Positions 22,518 through 31,533 of a stretch of 61,141 nucleotides of DNA are shown here, piece by piece. The translations under genes and the position numbers were made by a program. A model generated the notes under the pieces. It was not told the DNA's origin. It ran no database searches and was given only the letters and a program-made list of their open reading frames with translations. The DNA comes from Nostoc sp. MG11 (lineage in GTDB: Bacteria > Cyanobacteriota > Cyanobacteriia > Cyanobacteriales > Nostocaceae): contig NZ_JACXXN010000033.1 in NCBI RefSeq assembly GCF_014904695.1, positions 1-61,141 of the forward strand, read 5' to 3'. The stretch's first letter is position 1. Each line of letters starts with the position of its first letter.

Positions 22518-24014
22518 CTATCGCACTGAAAATGCCTCGTTAAACCGCCGCGTTACAGGCTCGGTGATGAATGTCAAAATCGACTTTTTACGTGTGACAA
22601 TTTCACCGCTTGCTGCCATACCTGGTGTAAATTCTACATTTTTACCCTGTACGTTAACTGAATGTTTGTTGAGTTTAATTCTTGTGGGAAAAACTAAGCC
22701 TAATTCTTTATCAACAATTGAATTCGGACTAACTTGCACGACTTCGCCTGCAATAGTACCAAATTCCTGGAAGGGGAAAGTTGCCATTTTTACTTTTGCC
22801 TTCATTCCCTGACGTATAAACCCAATATCACGGTTAAGGACTTTCACCTCTAACAGCATTTCTTCACCTTCGGGTAAAATTGAGAGCAATTCTTCACCCG
22901 ATTGTACTGGGCCTTTAGTCGCTTTGACTCTGTAAATCGTACCGTCAAAGGGAGCCTCGATTGTTTCTAAAGCTTGTTGCTTTCTCGCCTGCTCTAGTTC
23001 ACCTTGAACGGTGGTCAATTCTTCTTTGCGCTTGTTCATTAGCGTCAAAATTTCACTTTGGCGTTCTGATGCTACGCGCTGGGCTTGATTGCGTGCGGTT
23101 TGATAGGCTTGTTCAGCTTGGCGAATTTCTTGGATTTGAGCAGCAATATCTTTTTCTAGGGATGTAACTTTGTCTTGAGCCTCTGTTATTCTATTTTGGG
23201 CGTTGACTACTTCATCTTGGGCTTTGGTGATATCTGTCTTTGCACGAACTAATCTTTCTTGTGCTTCGAGGTAATCGACTCTTGGGACAGCGCCAGGAGA
23301 AATTAAGGTGCGTAAATTTTCTTCTCTTGATTGAGCGATCGCCAAGACACTTTCAATTTTGACGCGGATACTTTCAACATTAGCCAGATTGGTCTTGGCG
23401 TTACCGACACTGCTTTTGGCGTTGACTAAGTTGTCTTGCAATCGGGTCAACCGGACTTTCGCCTGATCGATGAGTGCCAGTTGACGATTTGCTTCGGCTT
23501 CCGCCCCTGCTTGACGCGCTTGGTAGTCTTGCAGGCGAGAGTTTAAAAGTTCATCTTGCAGTTTTGTACCAGCAATTTTGCCGCCAGTGCGTTCTGCATC
23601 TAAACGTTGCAAGTCGTCCTGAATCAATTTAGTAGATTGAGCGAGGCGGGTTACATCGGTTTTTTGTAAGTCTGGATCTTTTTGAACTAAGATTTGACCT
23701 TTGGTGACGCGATCGCCTTCTTGCACTCTGACAGCAACAATTGACCCCCCGCCCAAGGATGTCACAGGTCTTACCTGTGTGGAAGCAATTAATTCCCCTG
23801 GTGCTGTCGCTACTTCATCGACTTTCGAGAAGTGCGCCCAGGCGATCGCCCCAAAAACGATGACGCTAATTGTCCCCGCCAATAATCTCGTATATAAGGG
23901 TGGTAATTCCTGTACAGCCTTCCCCAATTCAAAAGTTAGTTGTTCTTCTGGTTTGGCGAAGCGCTCTTTTGTTTGACGTGCTTGAGCAGCATTTGTAGCT
24001 ATGGGAGATCTCAT
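22518..24014 (-). CDS. HlyD-family membrane fusion protein
   Basis: A 498-aa periplasmic adaptor of type I secretion or multidrug efflux. A short cytoplasmic N-terminus is followed by one transmembrane helix (about 43-62, AGTISVIVFGAIAWAHF). A lipoyl-type half motif follows (GSIVAVRVQEGDRVTKGQIL), then about 250 residues of long alpha-hairpin coiled coil, then the second lipoyl half (APFDGTIYRVKATKGPVQSGEEL) and a beta-barrel end. The partner ABC exporter is not adjacent. The gene faces the subtilase gene, 98 bp apart, with a C/T-rich hairpin between them. Its substrate is unknown; the neighbouring leaderless protease is one possibility. Confidence 0.85.
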   Translation of the reverse strand: MRSPIATNAAQARQTKERFAKPEEQLTFELGKAVQELPPLYTRLLAGTISVIVFGAIAWAHFSKVDEVATAPGELIASTQVRPVTSLGGGSIVAVRVQEGDRVTKGQILVQKDPDLQKTDVTRLAQSTKLIQDDLQRLDAERTGGKIAGTKLQDELLNSRLQDYQARQAGAEAEANRQLALIDQAKVRLTRLQDNLVNAKSSVGNAKTNLANVESIRVKIESVLAIAQSREENLRTLISPGAVPRVDYLEAQERLVRAKTDITKAQDEVVNAQNRITEAQDKVTSLEKDIAAQIQEIRQAEQAYQTARNQAQRVASERQSEILTLMNKRKEELTTVQGELEQARKQQALETIEAPFDGTIYRVKATKGPVQSGEELLSILPEGEEMLLEVKVLNRDIGFIRQGMKAKVKMATFPFQEFGTIAGEVVQVSPNSIVDKELGLVFPTRIKLNKHSVNVQGKNVEFTPGMAASGEIVTRKKSILTFITEPVTRRFNEAFSVR

Positions 24015-24017
24015 AGA

Positions 24018-24108
24018 ATTTTAGATTTTGGATTTTGGATTTTAAATTATTGGGGATTGGGGATTGGGTATTGGGTAAGGGGGAAAAGGATAGTTTTTCC
24101 TTTTCCCC
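24018..24108. repeat. heptamer repeats and hairpin of a dispersed family
   Basis: Tandem GGATTTT copies (from about 24023) and GGGGATT copies (from about 24053) are followed by a hairpin with arms GGGGAAAAGGA (24080-24090) and TCCTTTTCCCC (24098-24108). The same layout appears upstream of the YkgJ-like gene. It separates the HlyD gene from the SDR gene. Confidence 0.75.
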
Positions 24109-24135
24109 TTTTCCCCTTCTTAAGAGTCCCAGTCC

Positions 24136-25011
24136 CTAAACTGCTAGATAGCGACGCAAAAAACTTTCTAAAGTCTCCAATTGAAAGTTGAAAATCGCCT
24201 CTAAATTGGCAATTTCTTCTTTTGTACAGAAAAATTCATTTGCGAGCAATGTCCGATAGGTTCCCAAAGCTGTTTGTCCTTGAGGATTAAATAGACCCAA
24301 TGCACTCCGTAACCCATCAATCACAAATAATGGCGAGTTAATTACTACTGGTTCTTTGTTGAAGATCCGACCAAAAATTTGGGGAATATCTTCTCGTAAT
24401 AAAATCTCCGGGCCTCCGACGGGTAAAATCTGGTTACGAGCGCCTTCAGCTGTTACAGAGTCTACTACTATCCTTGCTAAATCGTCGGTACTAACAATTG
24501 AAGTCCGGTTTTTGCGATCGCCAATGAGTAAATACAATTCAGTTTCGCGAAACCGTTCCGCTAATGGCAACAAGTTTGATGCTAATCCAGCTGGGCGTAA
24601 AATAGTGTAATTTAAGCCACTACCTTCCAAGTATTGCTCTACCGCTCGTTTGGCTTTGAATGTCGGAGCATCTTCATATCCTCGGTCAGCTCCCAATACA
24701 GAAATAAAGACAAAGTGCTCTACTGCATTAACTTTTGCTTGGTCAATGAGTTCAATATTGGCGCGGTAGTCCAAAGATAAAGCATCGCCATCAGAACCGT
24801 GAGCGCTGATAATACACCGAACGCCTTGACTAGCTTTTTGGATATCTTTTTCCAGGCGTAAATCACCGATAAAGATTTCTGCACCCCGATGTTCTAACTC
24901 GCTGTAGCGCGAGGTGAGGCGGACAAATGACCGCACGGATTGCTCTCGTTGACGTAGGAGTCGCACAACTCTGCGACCAATTCCTCCTGTTGCTCCAGTT
25001 ACCAGAAACAT
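24136..25011 (-). CDS. NmrA/SDR-type NAD(P)-binding protein
   Basis: About 291 aa, an atypical short-chain dehydrogenase of the NmrA/Ycf39-like group. The dinucleotide-binding motif TGATGGIGRRVVRLL is at the very N-terminus. FIGDLRLEKDIQKA marks the acidic/adenine contact, and HFVFISVLGAD and YTILRPAGLASN follow. The classical catalytic YxxxK is not evident, as in many NmrA-like proteins, so it may be a sensor or an assembly factor rather than an oxidoreductase. The start MFLVTGATG was chosen; an upstream ATG at 25029 would add six residues that do not match the family. Confidence 0.8.
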   Translation of the reverse strand: MFLVTGATGGIGRRVVRLLRQREQSVRSFVRLTSRYSELEHRGAEIFIGDLRLEKDIQKASQGVRCIISAHGSDGDALSLDYRANIELIDQAKVNAVEHFVFISVLGADRGYEDAPTFKAKRAVEQYLEGSGLNYTILRPAGLASNLLPLAERFRETELYLLIGDRKNRTSIVSTDDLARIVVDSVTAEGARNQILPVGGPEILLREDIPQIFGRIFNKEPVVINSPLFVIDGLRSALGLFNPQGQTALGTYRTLLANEFFCTKEEIANLEAIFNFQLETLESFLRRYLAV

Positions 25012-25604
25012 ATAAATACCTAAATTCAATACTTTCAGCTTTTATAGTTCTCGAAATACTTGGTCTATGCTCAATTTATCAATTCTTGAACATGAAAGAT
25101 GAGCATATTTTTATACTTAGTAATCATGCTCAAGATATCCTCACGCCAACGCAGGCGAATTAAGTCACACTTTATCCATCTTAATACTCCAAAAACTATC
25201 CCCCACATCTTTGTAGATGCAGGGGATAGCGTAATCAGGTTAGTTTTATGGGTTTAACAGGTCAATAGCTTGTTCAAGGGACATCTTAGCCTTGTGCAAG
25301 TTCAAGCCTGGAAATTCATTCCTGGGCTGCATAGCGAAAGTCTTCTACAGAAGACTGAGGCAAGGTTTTAGTCTATTTTTATAGGCTGAAATCCATGCCC
25401 ACAGTAGAGACGTTGCATTGCAACGTCTCTACATGGTCTATCTGTCAGATTCTTTTTTTAAATTGGTATTACACATTTGATAATTACTTCGCATTTCCTA
25501 CACGTCCGCCTCAGAATTAATTCTGCGGCTCATACCAAAACTCAGCTAAAGCTGACTGAAATTGTTGTTTTCACAATTCGTAATTGCGAATTGTTTGGTC
25601 ATAT
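25012..25604. other. intergenic region with palindromic repeats
   Basis: About 590 bp. It contains a 29-bp palindrome (25404-25432; arms GTAGAGACGTTGCA and its complement with one central base), a repeat seen widely in cyanobacteria. A second stem, ACAATTCG/CGAATTGT (25573-25594), lies near the end of exonuclease III. No gene recognised. Confidence 0.6.
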
Positions 25605-26387
25605 CTAAAATTCAACAATTACCGGCACATGGTCGCTGGGTTGGGTTAATTTTCTGGGTGCGACATCAATAATGCAACTTTTGGCCCGCTCGTAAAGCAC
25701 AGGTGTAAGATAGTGGTGGTCAATCCGCCAACCTAAGTTGCGACGAAAGGCCGCAGCGCGATAGTCCCACCAACTATAGTGTCCACCTTCTGTTGTGAAT
25801 TTACGAAAGACATCGGCAAATCCTAGGGTAAGAATATCCCGTAAAGCTTGGCGCTCTAGTTCGGACGCCATAATGTGATTGTTTGTACTAACTTGCTCGT
25901 GAATATCTTTGGCTTCCAAAGCGATGTTGAAGTCGCCGCATACACAAATAGCAGGTTGTGATAGCAAGAGCAACTGCAAATACTCTCGCAGCACTTTCAA
26001 CCAGCGCAGTTTGTATTCGTATTTCTCAGTTCCTACGGCTGCGCCATTGGGAACATATAAATTCACAATCCGAATCTCATCAATTACGCCTGTAATCACC
26101 CGTTTTTGCTCATCCCATTCGGGCTGTAGTTCTGGCAGAAACGCTGTGAACCCATTACTTACATCTACGAGCGGTTGGCGGCTAATTAGGGCTACGCCGT
26201 TATAAGATTTTTGTCCCGATAAGTAAAGATGATAACCTAATTGCTCAAAAGGCGATCGCGGAAATTCGGCATCTAGAACCTTGATTTCTTGTAAGCAGAG
26301 GACATCAACGGGATTTTTACTTAACCAATCGATCACCTGTTCTAGGCGAATGCGAATCGAGTTGACGTTCCAAGTAGCGATTTTCAT
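25605..26387 (-). CDS. xthA: exodeoxyribonuclease III
   Basis: A 260-aa AP endonuclease/3'-5' exonuclease of base-excision repair. The EEP-family motifs are complete: WNVNSIRIR (metal Asn), LCLQEIK (metal Glu), SYNGVALISR, VCGDFNIA (Asp/Asn), YSWWDYR and the catalytic SDHVPV at the C-terminus. Length and start (MKIATWNVNS) match the family exactly. It stands alone, with a 440-bp region upstream. Confidence 0.95.
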   Translation of the reverse strand: MKIATWNVNSIRIRLEQVIDWLSKNPVDVLCLQEIKVLDAEFPRSPFEQLGYHLYLSGQKSYNGVALISRQPLVDVSNGFTAFLPELQPEWDEQKRVITGVIDEIRIVNLYVPNGAAVGTEKYEYKLRWLKVLREYLQLLLLSQPAICVCGDFNIALEAKDIHEQVSTNNHIMASELERQALRDILTLGFADVFRKFTTEGGHYSWWDYRAAAFRRNLGWRIDHHYLTPVLYERAKSCIIDVAPRKLTQPSDHVPVIVEF

Positions 26388-26831
26388 TAGTTATTTAACA
26401 GTATTGAGTTGAATTTGAATTAAGAATTATGTAAATTATGCACGTTTATTTAACATTAATAATTCCTTTCTTCATTTTCCTATTTCGCCTAAAAGAGGCT
26501 TTGTTGAATTGATCCCATCTAATTATTTAGTATTTTCAGCTACAAAATATGCAATTTTGTAAGTTTTGCTACAAAATCTTTCAGAAAGTTATGATCCCCA
26601 AGATAGATGAAGTTAGTAAATGATCAGCTGTAGCTTAGAAGTGTAGTTAAGTATTGCTCACAAGTCTGAATTTGTCGGTGGCGAATTGGCGGTACGGTTA
26701 ACCGAATATTGCGCTTTTAGCAATCAATTAGGTTAATTTAAATGTCAGAAGAGTAAGTACAAATGCTCTGCCTCATAAAATGTAATTCATTACTATTGAG
26801 GACAATTTCACCGACTAAATCAAAACCACTT
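26388..26831. other. intergenic region between xthA and the glycosyltransferase
   Basis: About 440 bp between divergent genes, so it should hold both promoters. A short frame from 26763 extends the glycosyltransferase N-terminally but lacks family similarity. No RNA gene or clear operator found. Confidence 0.4.
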
Positions 26832-27902
26832 ATGAAAATCGCTCAAGTTGCCCCCTTATGGGAAAGAGTTCCCCCTCCTAGTTATGGAGGAATTGAATTG
26901 GTAGTAAGTCGCTTAACCGATGAACTAGTTCGTCGTGGTCATGAGGTAACTTTGTTTGCCTCTGGCGATTCTCAAACTCTGGCTCGTTTAGAAGCAGTTT
27001 GTCCGCGTCCATTGCGCTTAGACCCCAGTGTCAAAGAGTATGAAGTATACGAAATGCTAGAACTAAGCCAAGTTTACCAACAGGCTACCCAATTCGATAT
27101 TATCCATTCTCATGTAGGGATTTCGGCATTACCTTTAGCGAGTTTAGTAACAACAACCCCGACTGTGCATACTCTGCATGGCAATTTTACAAAAGATAAC
27201 CGTAACGCCTTTAGCTACTACCAAAAACAACCATACGTCAGCATTAGTAACGCGCAGCGTCAACTTAATCTCAACTATGTTGCTACGGTTTATAACGGGA
27301 TTGATCTCGAAGATTACAAGTTTGTCGCCGAAGCGGAAGAACAACCATATTTAGCATTTTTGGGACGCTTTTCACCAGAAAAGGGCCCACAACATGCGAT
27401 CGCCATTGCTAAGCAGACTGGTTGGCGCTTGAAGATGGCAGGAAAAGTTGATGTAGTAGACTCTAGGTTTTTTGAACAAGAGATTGCCCCCCATATTGAT
27501 GGTCAGCAAATTGAATATTTAGGCGAAATCAACCACGCCGAAAAAACTGAACTTCTGGGCAATGCTGCAATAACTCTTTTTCCAATTACTTGGCAAGAAC
27601 CTTTTGGTTTAGTCATGACTGAATCAATGGCAACTGGTACACCAGTGATTGCCATGAATTTAGGTTCTGTACCGGAAGTAATTACTCATGGCGAAACAGG
27701 TTTTGTCTGTCAAAGCTATGAAGAAATAGCGGACATGATTCCACTAGCTTTGGAATTAAACCGCCAAACCTGTCGAGAATATGTAGAAAACAATTTTAGT
27801 GTTAGCCAAATGGTTAACGGTTATGAAGCTGTCTACAGACAAATTATCAAAGACCGCATAAAATCGAATGGCCGCATTCATGCAGCCAAAATTCAGTTTT
27901 AA
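26832..27902 (+). CDS. family 4 glycosyltransferase (GT-B)
   Basis: A 356-aa GT4-type enzyme transferring a sugar from a nucleotide donor. The N-terminal domain shows MKIAQVAPLWERVPPPSYGG, where the glycine-rich loop contacts the donor phosphate, and then RRGHEVTLFASGDS. The C-terminal domain shows LAFLGRFSPEKGPQHAI and the E-x7-E nucleotide-sugar signature, EPFGLVMTESMATGTPVIA, followed by GSVPEVITHGETGF. The acceptor is unknown; related cyanobacterial proteins work on polysaccharides or glycolipids. The start at 26832 was chosen because the family begins there. Confidence 0.85.
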   Translation: MKIAQVAPLWERVPPPSYGGIELVVSRLTDELVRRGHEVTLFASGDSQTLARLEAVCPRPLRLDPSVKEYEVYEMLELSQVYQQATQFDIIHSHVGISALPLASLVTTTPTVHTLHGNFTKDNRNAFSYYQKQPYVSISNAQRQLNLNYVATVYNGIDLEDYKFVAEAEEQPYLAFLGRFSPEKGPQHAIAIAKQTGWRLKMAGKVDVVDSRFFEQEIAPHIDGQQIEYLGEINHAEKTELLGNAAITLFPITWQEPFGLVMTESMATGTPVIAMNLGSVPEVITHGETGFVCQSYEEIADMIPLALELNRQTCREYVENNFSVSQMVNGYEAVYRQIIKDRIKSNGRIHAAKIQF

Positions 27903-27955
27903 TCAACAACTTTTTTTATCCATCTAAAACAACTTTTTTTAAGGAGGACATTGGT

Positions 27956-28147
27956 ATGAGTATGAGAGCCAACAGCTGCCCGTGTTGCGGTGGTTCCCTC
28001 CTGCGTCATGTTCGTCATGGTGAACTGTATTGGTTTTGCCAGTCGTGCAGACAAGAAGTACCGCTGTTAACTGTGACTCGTCTGCCTAATCCTAATGTGG
28101 AAACCCGAAGCACGGGCGTGCTGCCGCAGCCAGCGGTAAATTCTTAG
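27956..28147 (+). CDS. small zinc-ribbon protein
   Basis: A 63-residue protein with two cysteine pairs, SCPCCGG and CQSCRQE, around a RHGELYWF strand, forming a treble or zinc ribbon. The rest is a short Pro/Thr-rich tail. AAGGAGG lies 6-8 bases before the ATG. It follows the glycosyltransferase by about 50 bp. Binding of nucleic acid or protein is possible; no specific role is known. Confidence 0.7.
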   Translation: MSMRANSCPCCGGSLLRHVRHGELYWFCQSCRQEVPLLTVTRLPNPNVETRSTGVLPQPAVNS

Positions 28148-28255
28148 GATTTCAAAATTGTAGGATAAATTACAACTTAATTTAATTACCTACTTTTTAG
28201 AATCCAAAAGCGATTTAATTTTAGCCTATCAATTAACTCCAACTGGTAAAATCAG

Positions 28256-29305
28256 GTGGATCTAGTTGATAGGTTAAAAGCTTTGTTAGCAGCGTTGCTT
28301 TATGGGCAAGAAGATTTACGTCTAGAAGAAGTTGCTGACCCTACTCCGGCGACTGGCGAGGTGGTAATTAAAGTAGGAGCTGCAACAACTTGCGGCACCG
28401 ATTTGAAAGTCTGGCGTCGTGGTGGTCATGCGAAGATGCTGAAACCACCAACGCTGTTTGGTCATGAAGCTGCTGGAAAAATTGTAGCAGTGGGTGCTGG
28501 TGTCACAGATTGGCAAGTGGGCGATCGCGTCGTTGCTAATAATTCTGCTCCGTGCATGAATTGCTTTTTTTGTCAACGTCAAGAGTATTCGTTATGTCCG
28601 AATTTGACATGGAATAATGGAACTTTTGCTAAATACTTGAAAATTCCTGCAACTATAGTGCAGCATAATTTGTTGCAGGTTCCCGATGAGTTGCCTTGGG
28701 AATTGGCAGCTATGACCGAACCTTTAGCTTGTGTGTTGCATGGGGTAGCACGTTCCAACGTCAAAGCCAAAGATAAAGTAGTCGTCTTGGGAGATGGGGC
28801 GATCGGGCTGATGTTTGTGGCGGCGTTGAGTAGGAAAGCTGAGGTTTTACTGTGGGGAGGTAACGACCAGAGGCTAGAAATTGGTAAGAAGCTAGGTGCA
28901 GCCCAGACCTTTAATTATCATCAAAGCTCAGATATTCCCGGTGTCGTGAAAGAACTCACACAGGGATGGGGTGCAGATGTAGTGATTGAAGCTACTGGCG
29001 TACCAAGCGTTTGGGAAACTGCGATCGCCTGCGCTCGTCCTGGTGCAACTGTGAATTTATTCGGTGGATGTCCACGAGATACCACGATTACCGTCAACAC
29101 AGAACAGCTACACTACAGTGAAATTACGCTAAAAGGGGTGTTTCATAACACACCGGAGTATGTGCGAGCAGCACTTTCACTGATAGCCAGTCGCAAAATT
29201 CCCTTTGAATTACTCATGAGCGAACAGCGATCGTTAAAGGATTTAGAACAGGTATTTTATGACATGAAGGCGCGTAAAGTAATTAAGGTAGCGATGATTC
29301 CTTAG
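28256..29305 (+). CDS. zinc-dependent alcohol dehydrogenase (MDR superfamily)
   Basis: A 349-aa NAD(P)-dependent medium-chain dehydrogenase. Catalytic zinc ligands are in TTCGTDLK (Cys) and LFGHEAAGKI (His-Glu). The structural zinc lobe is CMNCFFCQRQEYSLC. The Rossmann motif is VVLGDGAIGLMF, followed by GADVVIEATG. It resembles sorbitol/threonine dehydrogenase-like cyanobacterial proteins; the substrate is not determined. The start is GTG (or possibly the nearby TTG at LKALLAALLYG, 18 bases on). It lies about 110 bp after the zinc-ribbon gene in the same direction. Confidence 0.85.
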   Translation: MDLVDRLKALLAALLYGQEDLRLEEVADPTPATGEVVIKVGAATTCGTDLKVWRRGGHAKMLKPPTLFGHEAAGKIVAVGAGVTDWQVGDRVVANNSAPCMNCFFCQRQEYSLCPNLTWNNGTFAKYLKIPATIVQHNLLQVPDELPWELAAMTEPLACVLHGVARSNVKAKDKVVVLGDGAIGLMFVAALSRKAEVLLWGGNDQRLEIGKKLGAAQTFNYHQSSDIPGVVKELTQGWGADVVIEATGVPSVWETAIACARPGATVNLFGGCPRDTTITVNTEQLHYSEITLKGVFHNTPEYVRAALSLIASRKIPFELLMSEQRSLKDLEQVFYDMKARKVIKVAMIP

Positions 29306-29363
29306 TTGTTTGCAGGGTACAGCAGATGATCTGGCTCTAGCCAAACAATTAGAACCAATAGCC

Positions 29364-29756
29364 TCATGGAATGAAAAGCCTACCTACTCCCAAGTAATTG
29401 TCAATGTAAAGTATGATATCAACGAGACAAGCACTGCATTGCTCTCGATACTCTAGTTCAATGAGTCGGTCTAAACTACCAATTGTGATTACAGGCAGTG
29501 ATGTAGAGATGCCTTCCTCACGGATTGTTAGTTCTAGCGAATCTTTCCCTTTTGCGTTCCGATTGGCAGTCAGCAAGAGCATTCGGTTTTCTTGAGCAAA
29601 CCGCCAGATTAAACGGTCACTAGCATCAACTGCTAAATCAACCTCTTCAAACATCACAAAACTAATAGGCAGTAGATCAAACCAGCCTTCAGAAGACAGA
29701 GTTCCTTGTAGCAGAACAATGTAACCTCTCAGATTATGATCAACTAGAACGATCAT
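29364..29756 (-). CDS. DUF5615-like PIN-fold protein, probable toxin component
   Basis: A 130-aa protein beginning MIVLVDHNLRGY with an early Asp. Acidic residues recur in MFEEVDLAVDASD and the strand MLLLTANRN, as in DUF5615/Mut7-C-like PIN-fold proteins. It overlaps the preceding DUF433-like gene by 17 bp and is presumably translated with it. Such pairs are treated as VapBC-like toxin-antitoxin modules. RNase activity is inference from the fold. Confidence 0.6.
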   Translation of the reverse strand: MIVLVDHNLRGYIVLLQGTLSSEGWFDLLPISFVMFEEVDLAVDASDRLIWRFAQENRMLLLTANRNAKGKDSLELTIREEGISTSLPVITIGSLDRLIELEYREQCSACLVDIILYIDNYLGVGRLFIP

Positions 29757-30150
29757 GTGCTAACCCAAGCTTCGATTTCCAAGCTTGAAGTTTAGCATGA
29801 ACCGCTTCCTGTCCTGGTTTCGGGGGTAGTTTTTCAATGGATGCCAGGCGTTCACGATTTCGGGCATCCCAATATTGACGAATTTCTTCTCTAGTTTGCA
29901 AAACAGTTTGATACTCTGCTTCTACCTCAGTACGATTGTTATCAATGTACGACAGTACTACATTAAGTTGATCTTCTGTCAACGGGAGCCAATTCAGGAT
30001 TAACTTCGGTGTCCATCCTGCCGCAAGATGATCCATAACATCGTAAATTGTGGTGCGGGTACTTGCGATGGTCAGTCCGCGCTCTGTACGAATGATAACG
30101 GCTTGCCCATTTGAAACCGAAGCCATGTTCGTAGCCTCTGAGATATTCAT
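29740..30150 (-). CDS. DUF433-type protein, probable antitoxin component
   Basis: 136 aa. The core IRTERGLTIASTRTTIYDVMDHLAAGW followed by a helix with LPLTEDQLNVVLSYIDNN resembles DUF433, a short winged-helix-like domain found beside DUF5615 proteins. A charged C-terminal extension (REEIRQYWDARNRERLA) probably contacts the partner. It is longer than the other two DUF433 proteins in this window. It is followed by and overlaps the PIN-like gene. Confidence 0.65.
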   Translation of the reverse strand: MNISEATNMASVSNGQAVIIRTERGLTIASTRTTIYDVMDHLAAGWTPKLILNWLPLTEDQLNVVLSYIDNNRTEVEAEYQTVLQTREEIRQYWDARNRERLASIEKLPPKPGQEAVHAKLQAWKSKLGLAHDRSS

Positions 30151-30219
30151 CTCTATAGTACTTCATGGAAAAAACAAGGCGATCAGAGTTCCCAGGCTTG
30201 TTCGCTCTTTGCGTTTCCG

Positions 30220-30246
30220 TACCCCTACGCAAAAGCCAAGCTACGC
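30220..30246. repeat. 27-bp dispersed repeat, inverted copy of 20420-20446
   Basis: This sequence starting TACCCCTACGCAAAAGCC is the exact reverse complement of 20420-20446 in the MITE-like element. It belongs to the mobile short repeats of this genome and lies upstream of the exported-protein gene at 30371. Confidence 0.8.
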
Positions 30247-30370
30247 GTAGCGTCTTCCATAGGAGAAGGGTAGCGAGTGATGTTTGACGCTTGAAGTAAT
30301 CTTCTTGAAAAACGGGAAAACTATGGTTACTCCCTGATGGGGAGTTGTTATGTAAATCCCGAATCGGAAA

Positions 30371-30982
30371 ATGCTCAAAAAATCTCTGCTTAACTTTTTG
30401 ATTTTGCCTTTTTCTTTAGTTCCCTGGCTGTGCGTGGGAATGCTTGTTGATTCCAAAGCTAATGCTTTACCAGGCCAAAGTACAGAGGAAGTGAGTACGT
30501 GGATTAAAGCACATCCTACGCTTCGTCCTGGCATTGGTGAACGATTGTTTGTCCAAAAGAGTGATACAGCCGCTCAGAGATTCACTTTTCTCGCATCGGT
30601 ATTGCCTCCCGGTAAAGTGGCATTTACCCAAGACCGTGGCAGAATCCGCACTGAGCGTATTACTATGTATGATGCCATTAACGGCATGTCAGTTGCTCGG
30701 CTCCAAGAATCTTTGCGGGTGATTTATAGTTTGGATATTTATCAAGACTACGATCGCGCTCAAGTCGTGTACCAATATCCCAACCAGAGTACAGTTAACT
30801 CAGCACGTCATGCCAAAACTCCCATCAGAGAAGCTTTACAGGGAGAATTGCGAGTAGGCGATCGCTACGTCTACTGGGTGGAAATTGCCCAACCCAAAGC
30901 ACGAAAAGCTTTCACAGGTCAAATGACGATTTTGCTCAAAACTGATTTGGACAAGTTGCAAGCAGAACTGCAAACTCGTTAA
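30371..30982 (+). CDS. exported protein, unknown function
   Basis: 203 residues. The signal peptide has a basic MLKKS start, a hydrophobic core and a probable cleavage after SKANA. The mature part (STEEVSTWIKAHPTLRP ... FTFLASVLPPGK ... DRGRIRTERITMYDAINGM) has no membrane helix and looks like a small alpha/beta periplasmic domain. I recognise no named family. It has its own upstream region with repeat DNA and no clear operon partner. Confidence 0.65.
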   Translation: MLKKSLLNFLILPFSLVPWLCVGMLVDSKANALPGQSTEEVSTWIKAHPTLRPGIGERLFVQKSDTAAQRFTFLASVLPPGKVAFTQDRGRIRTERITMYDAINGMSVARLQESLRVIYSLDIYQDYDRAQVVYQYPNQSTVNSARHAKTPIREALQGELRVGDRYVYWVEIAQPKARKAFTGQMTILLKTDLDKLQAELQTR

Positions 30983-31040
30983 TCCGATAAACAATGAAGG
31001 ATGAAACCTGAAAATTTGGAAATTTCATCTTTCATACTTC

Positions 31041-31409
31041 CTAAAGCCTCCCCAACCCCACAGGAGCTAGGGTTTGCCACGTACCAGAAAAGATACTTTC
31101 AGATGCCAAGGAAATTCTCAGCAAGTCTTCCTTTAACAGTGGCGGCCAATCAATCCCAGCTTTGCGCCCGGCGGCAAATAGCTGTTGAGGCTTAATGCCT
31201 AACTGATAAAGGGTCAAAGCCAGTTCTCGGTCTAGACTGGGGGCATCTTTGAGGGCTTCAAACACCACTTTTAATGCCAACAAAATTGAGGTGATCTGAC
31301 CGGGTACTGGGGGTTTTCCCTGCTTCATACGCGTTAACAGAGCATCTGGGTTTTCCTCAGTTGCGATCGTCTGGTCAATGAGGATTTTGCGAGCTGTTTC
31401 GTAGTTCAT
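31041..31409 (-). CDS. conserved hypothetical protein
   Basis: 122 residues, mostly helical, with no cysteines and no membrane segment. Recognisable features are MNYETARKILIDQ at the start, a GKPPVPGQITSILLALK stretch, and a helix LALTLYQLGIKPQQL. The overall look is of a conserved cyanobacterial cytoplasmic protein, but I cannot assign a function. It converges with the exported-protein gene at 30371. Confidence 0.5.
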   Translation of the reverse strand: MNYETARKILIDQTIATEENPDALLTRMKQGKPPVPGQITSILLALKVVFEALKDAPSLDRELALTLYQLGIKPQQLFAAGRKAGIDWPPLLKEDLLRISLASESIFSGTWQTLAPVGLGRL

Positions 31410-31533
31410 TTCTCAAGCGTAACCCAGATTATGGTACATAGGGATGGTGTTGACTGCTACTATTGTGTCGGCCATGGATTCTGGTAAAAACGCTACATCA
31501 TCATACCCTCATCTCCAAGGCGATCGCTCTTAT

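Noticed and set aside
29963-30232. 89-codon minus-strand ORF overlapping the DUF433 gene
   Set aside because: It is a shadow in another frame; the DUF433 frame has clear family features.
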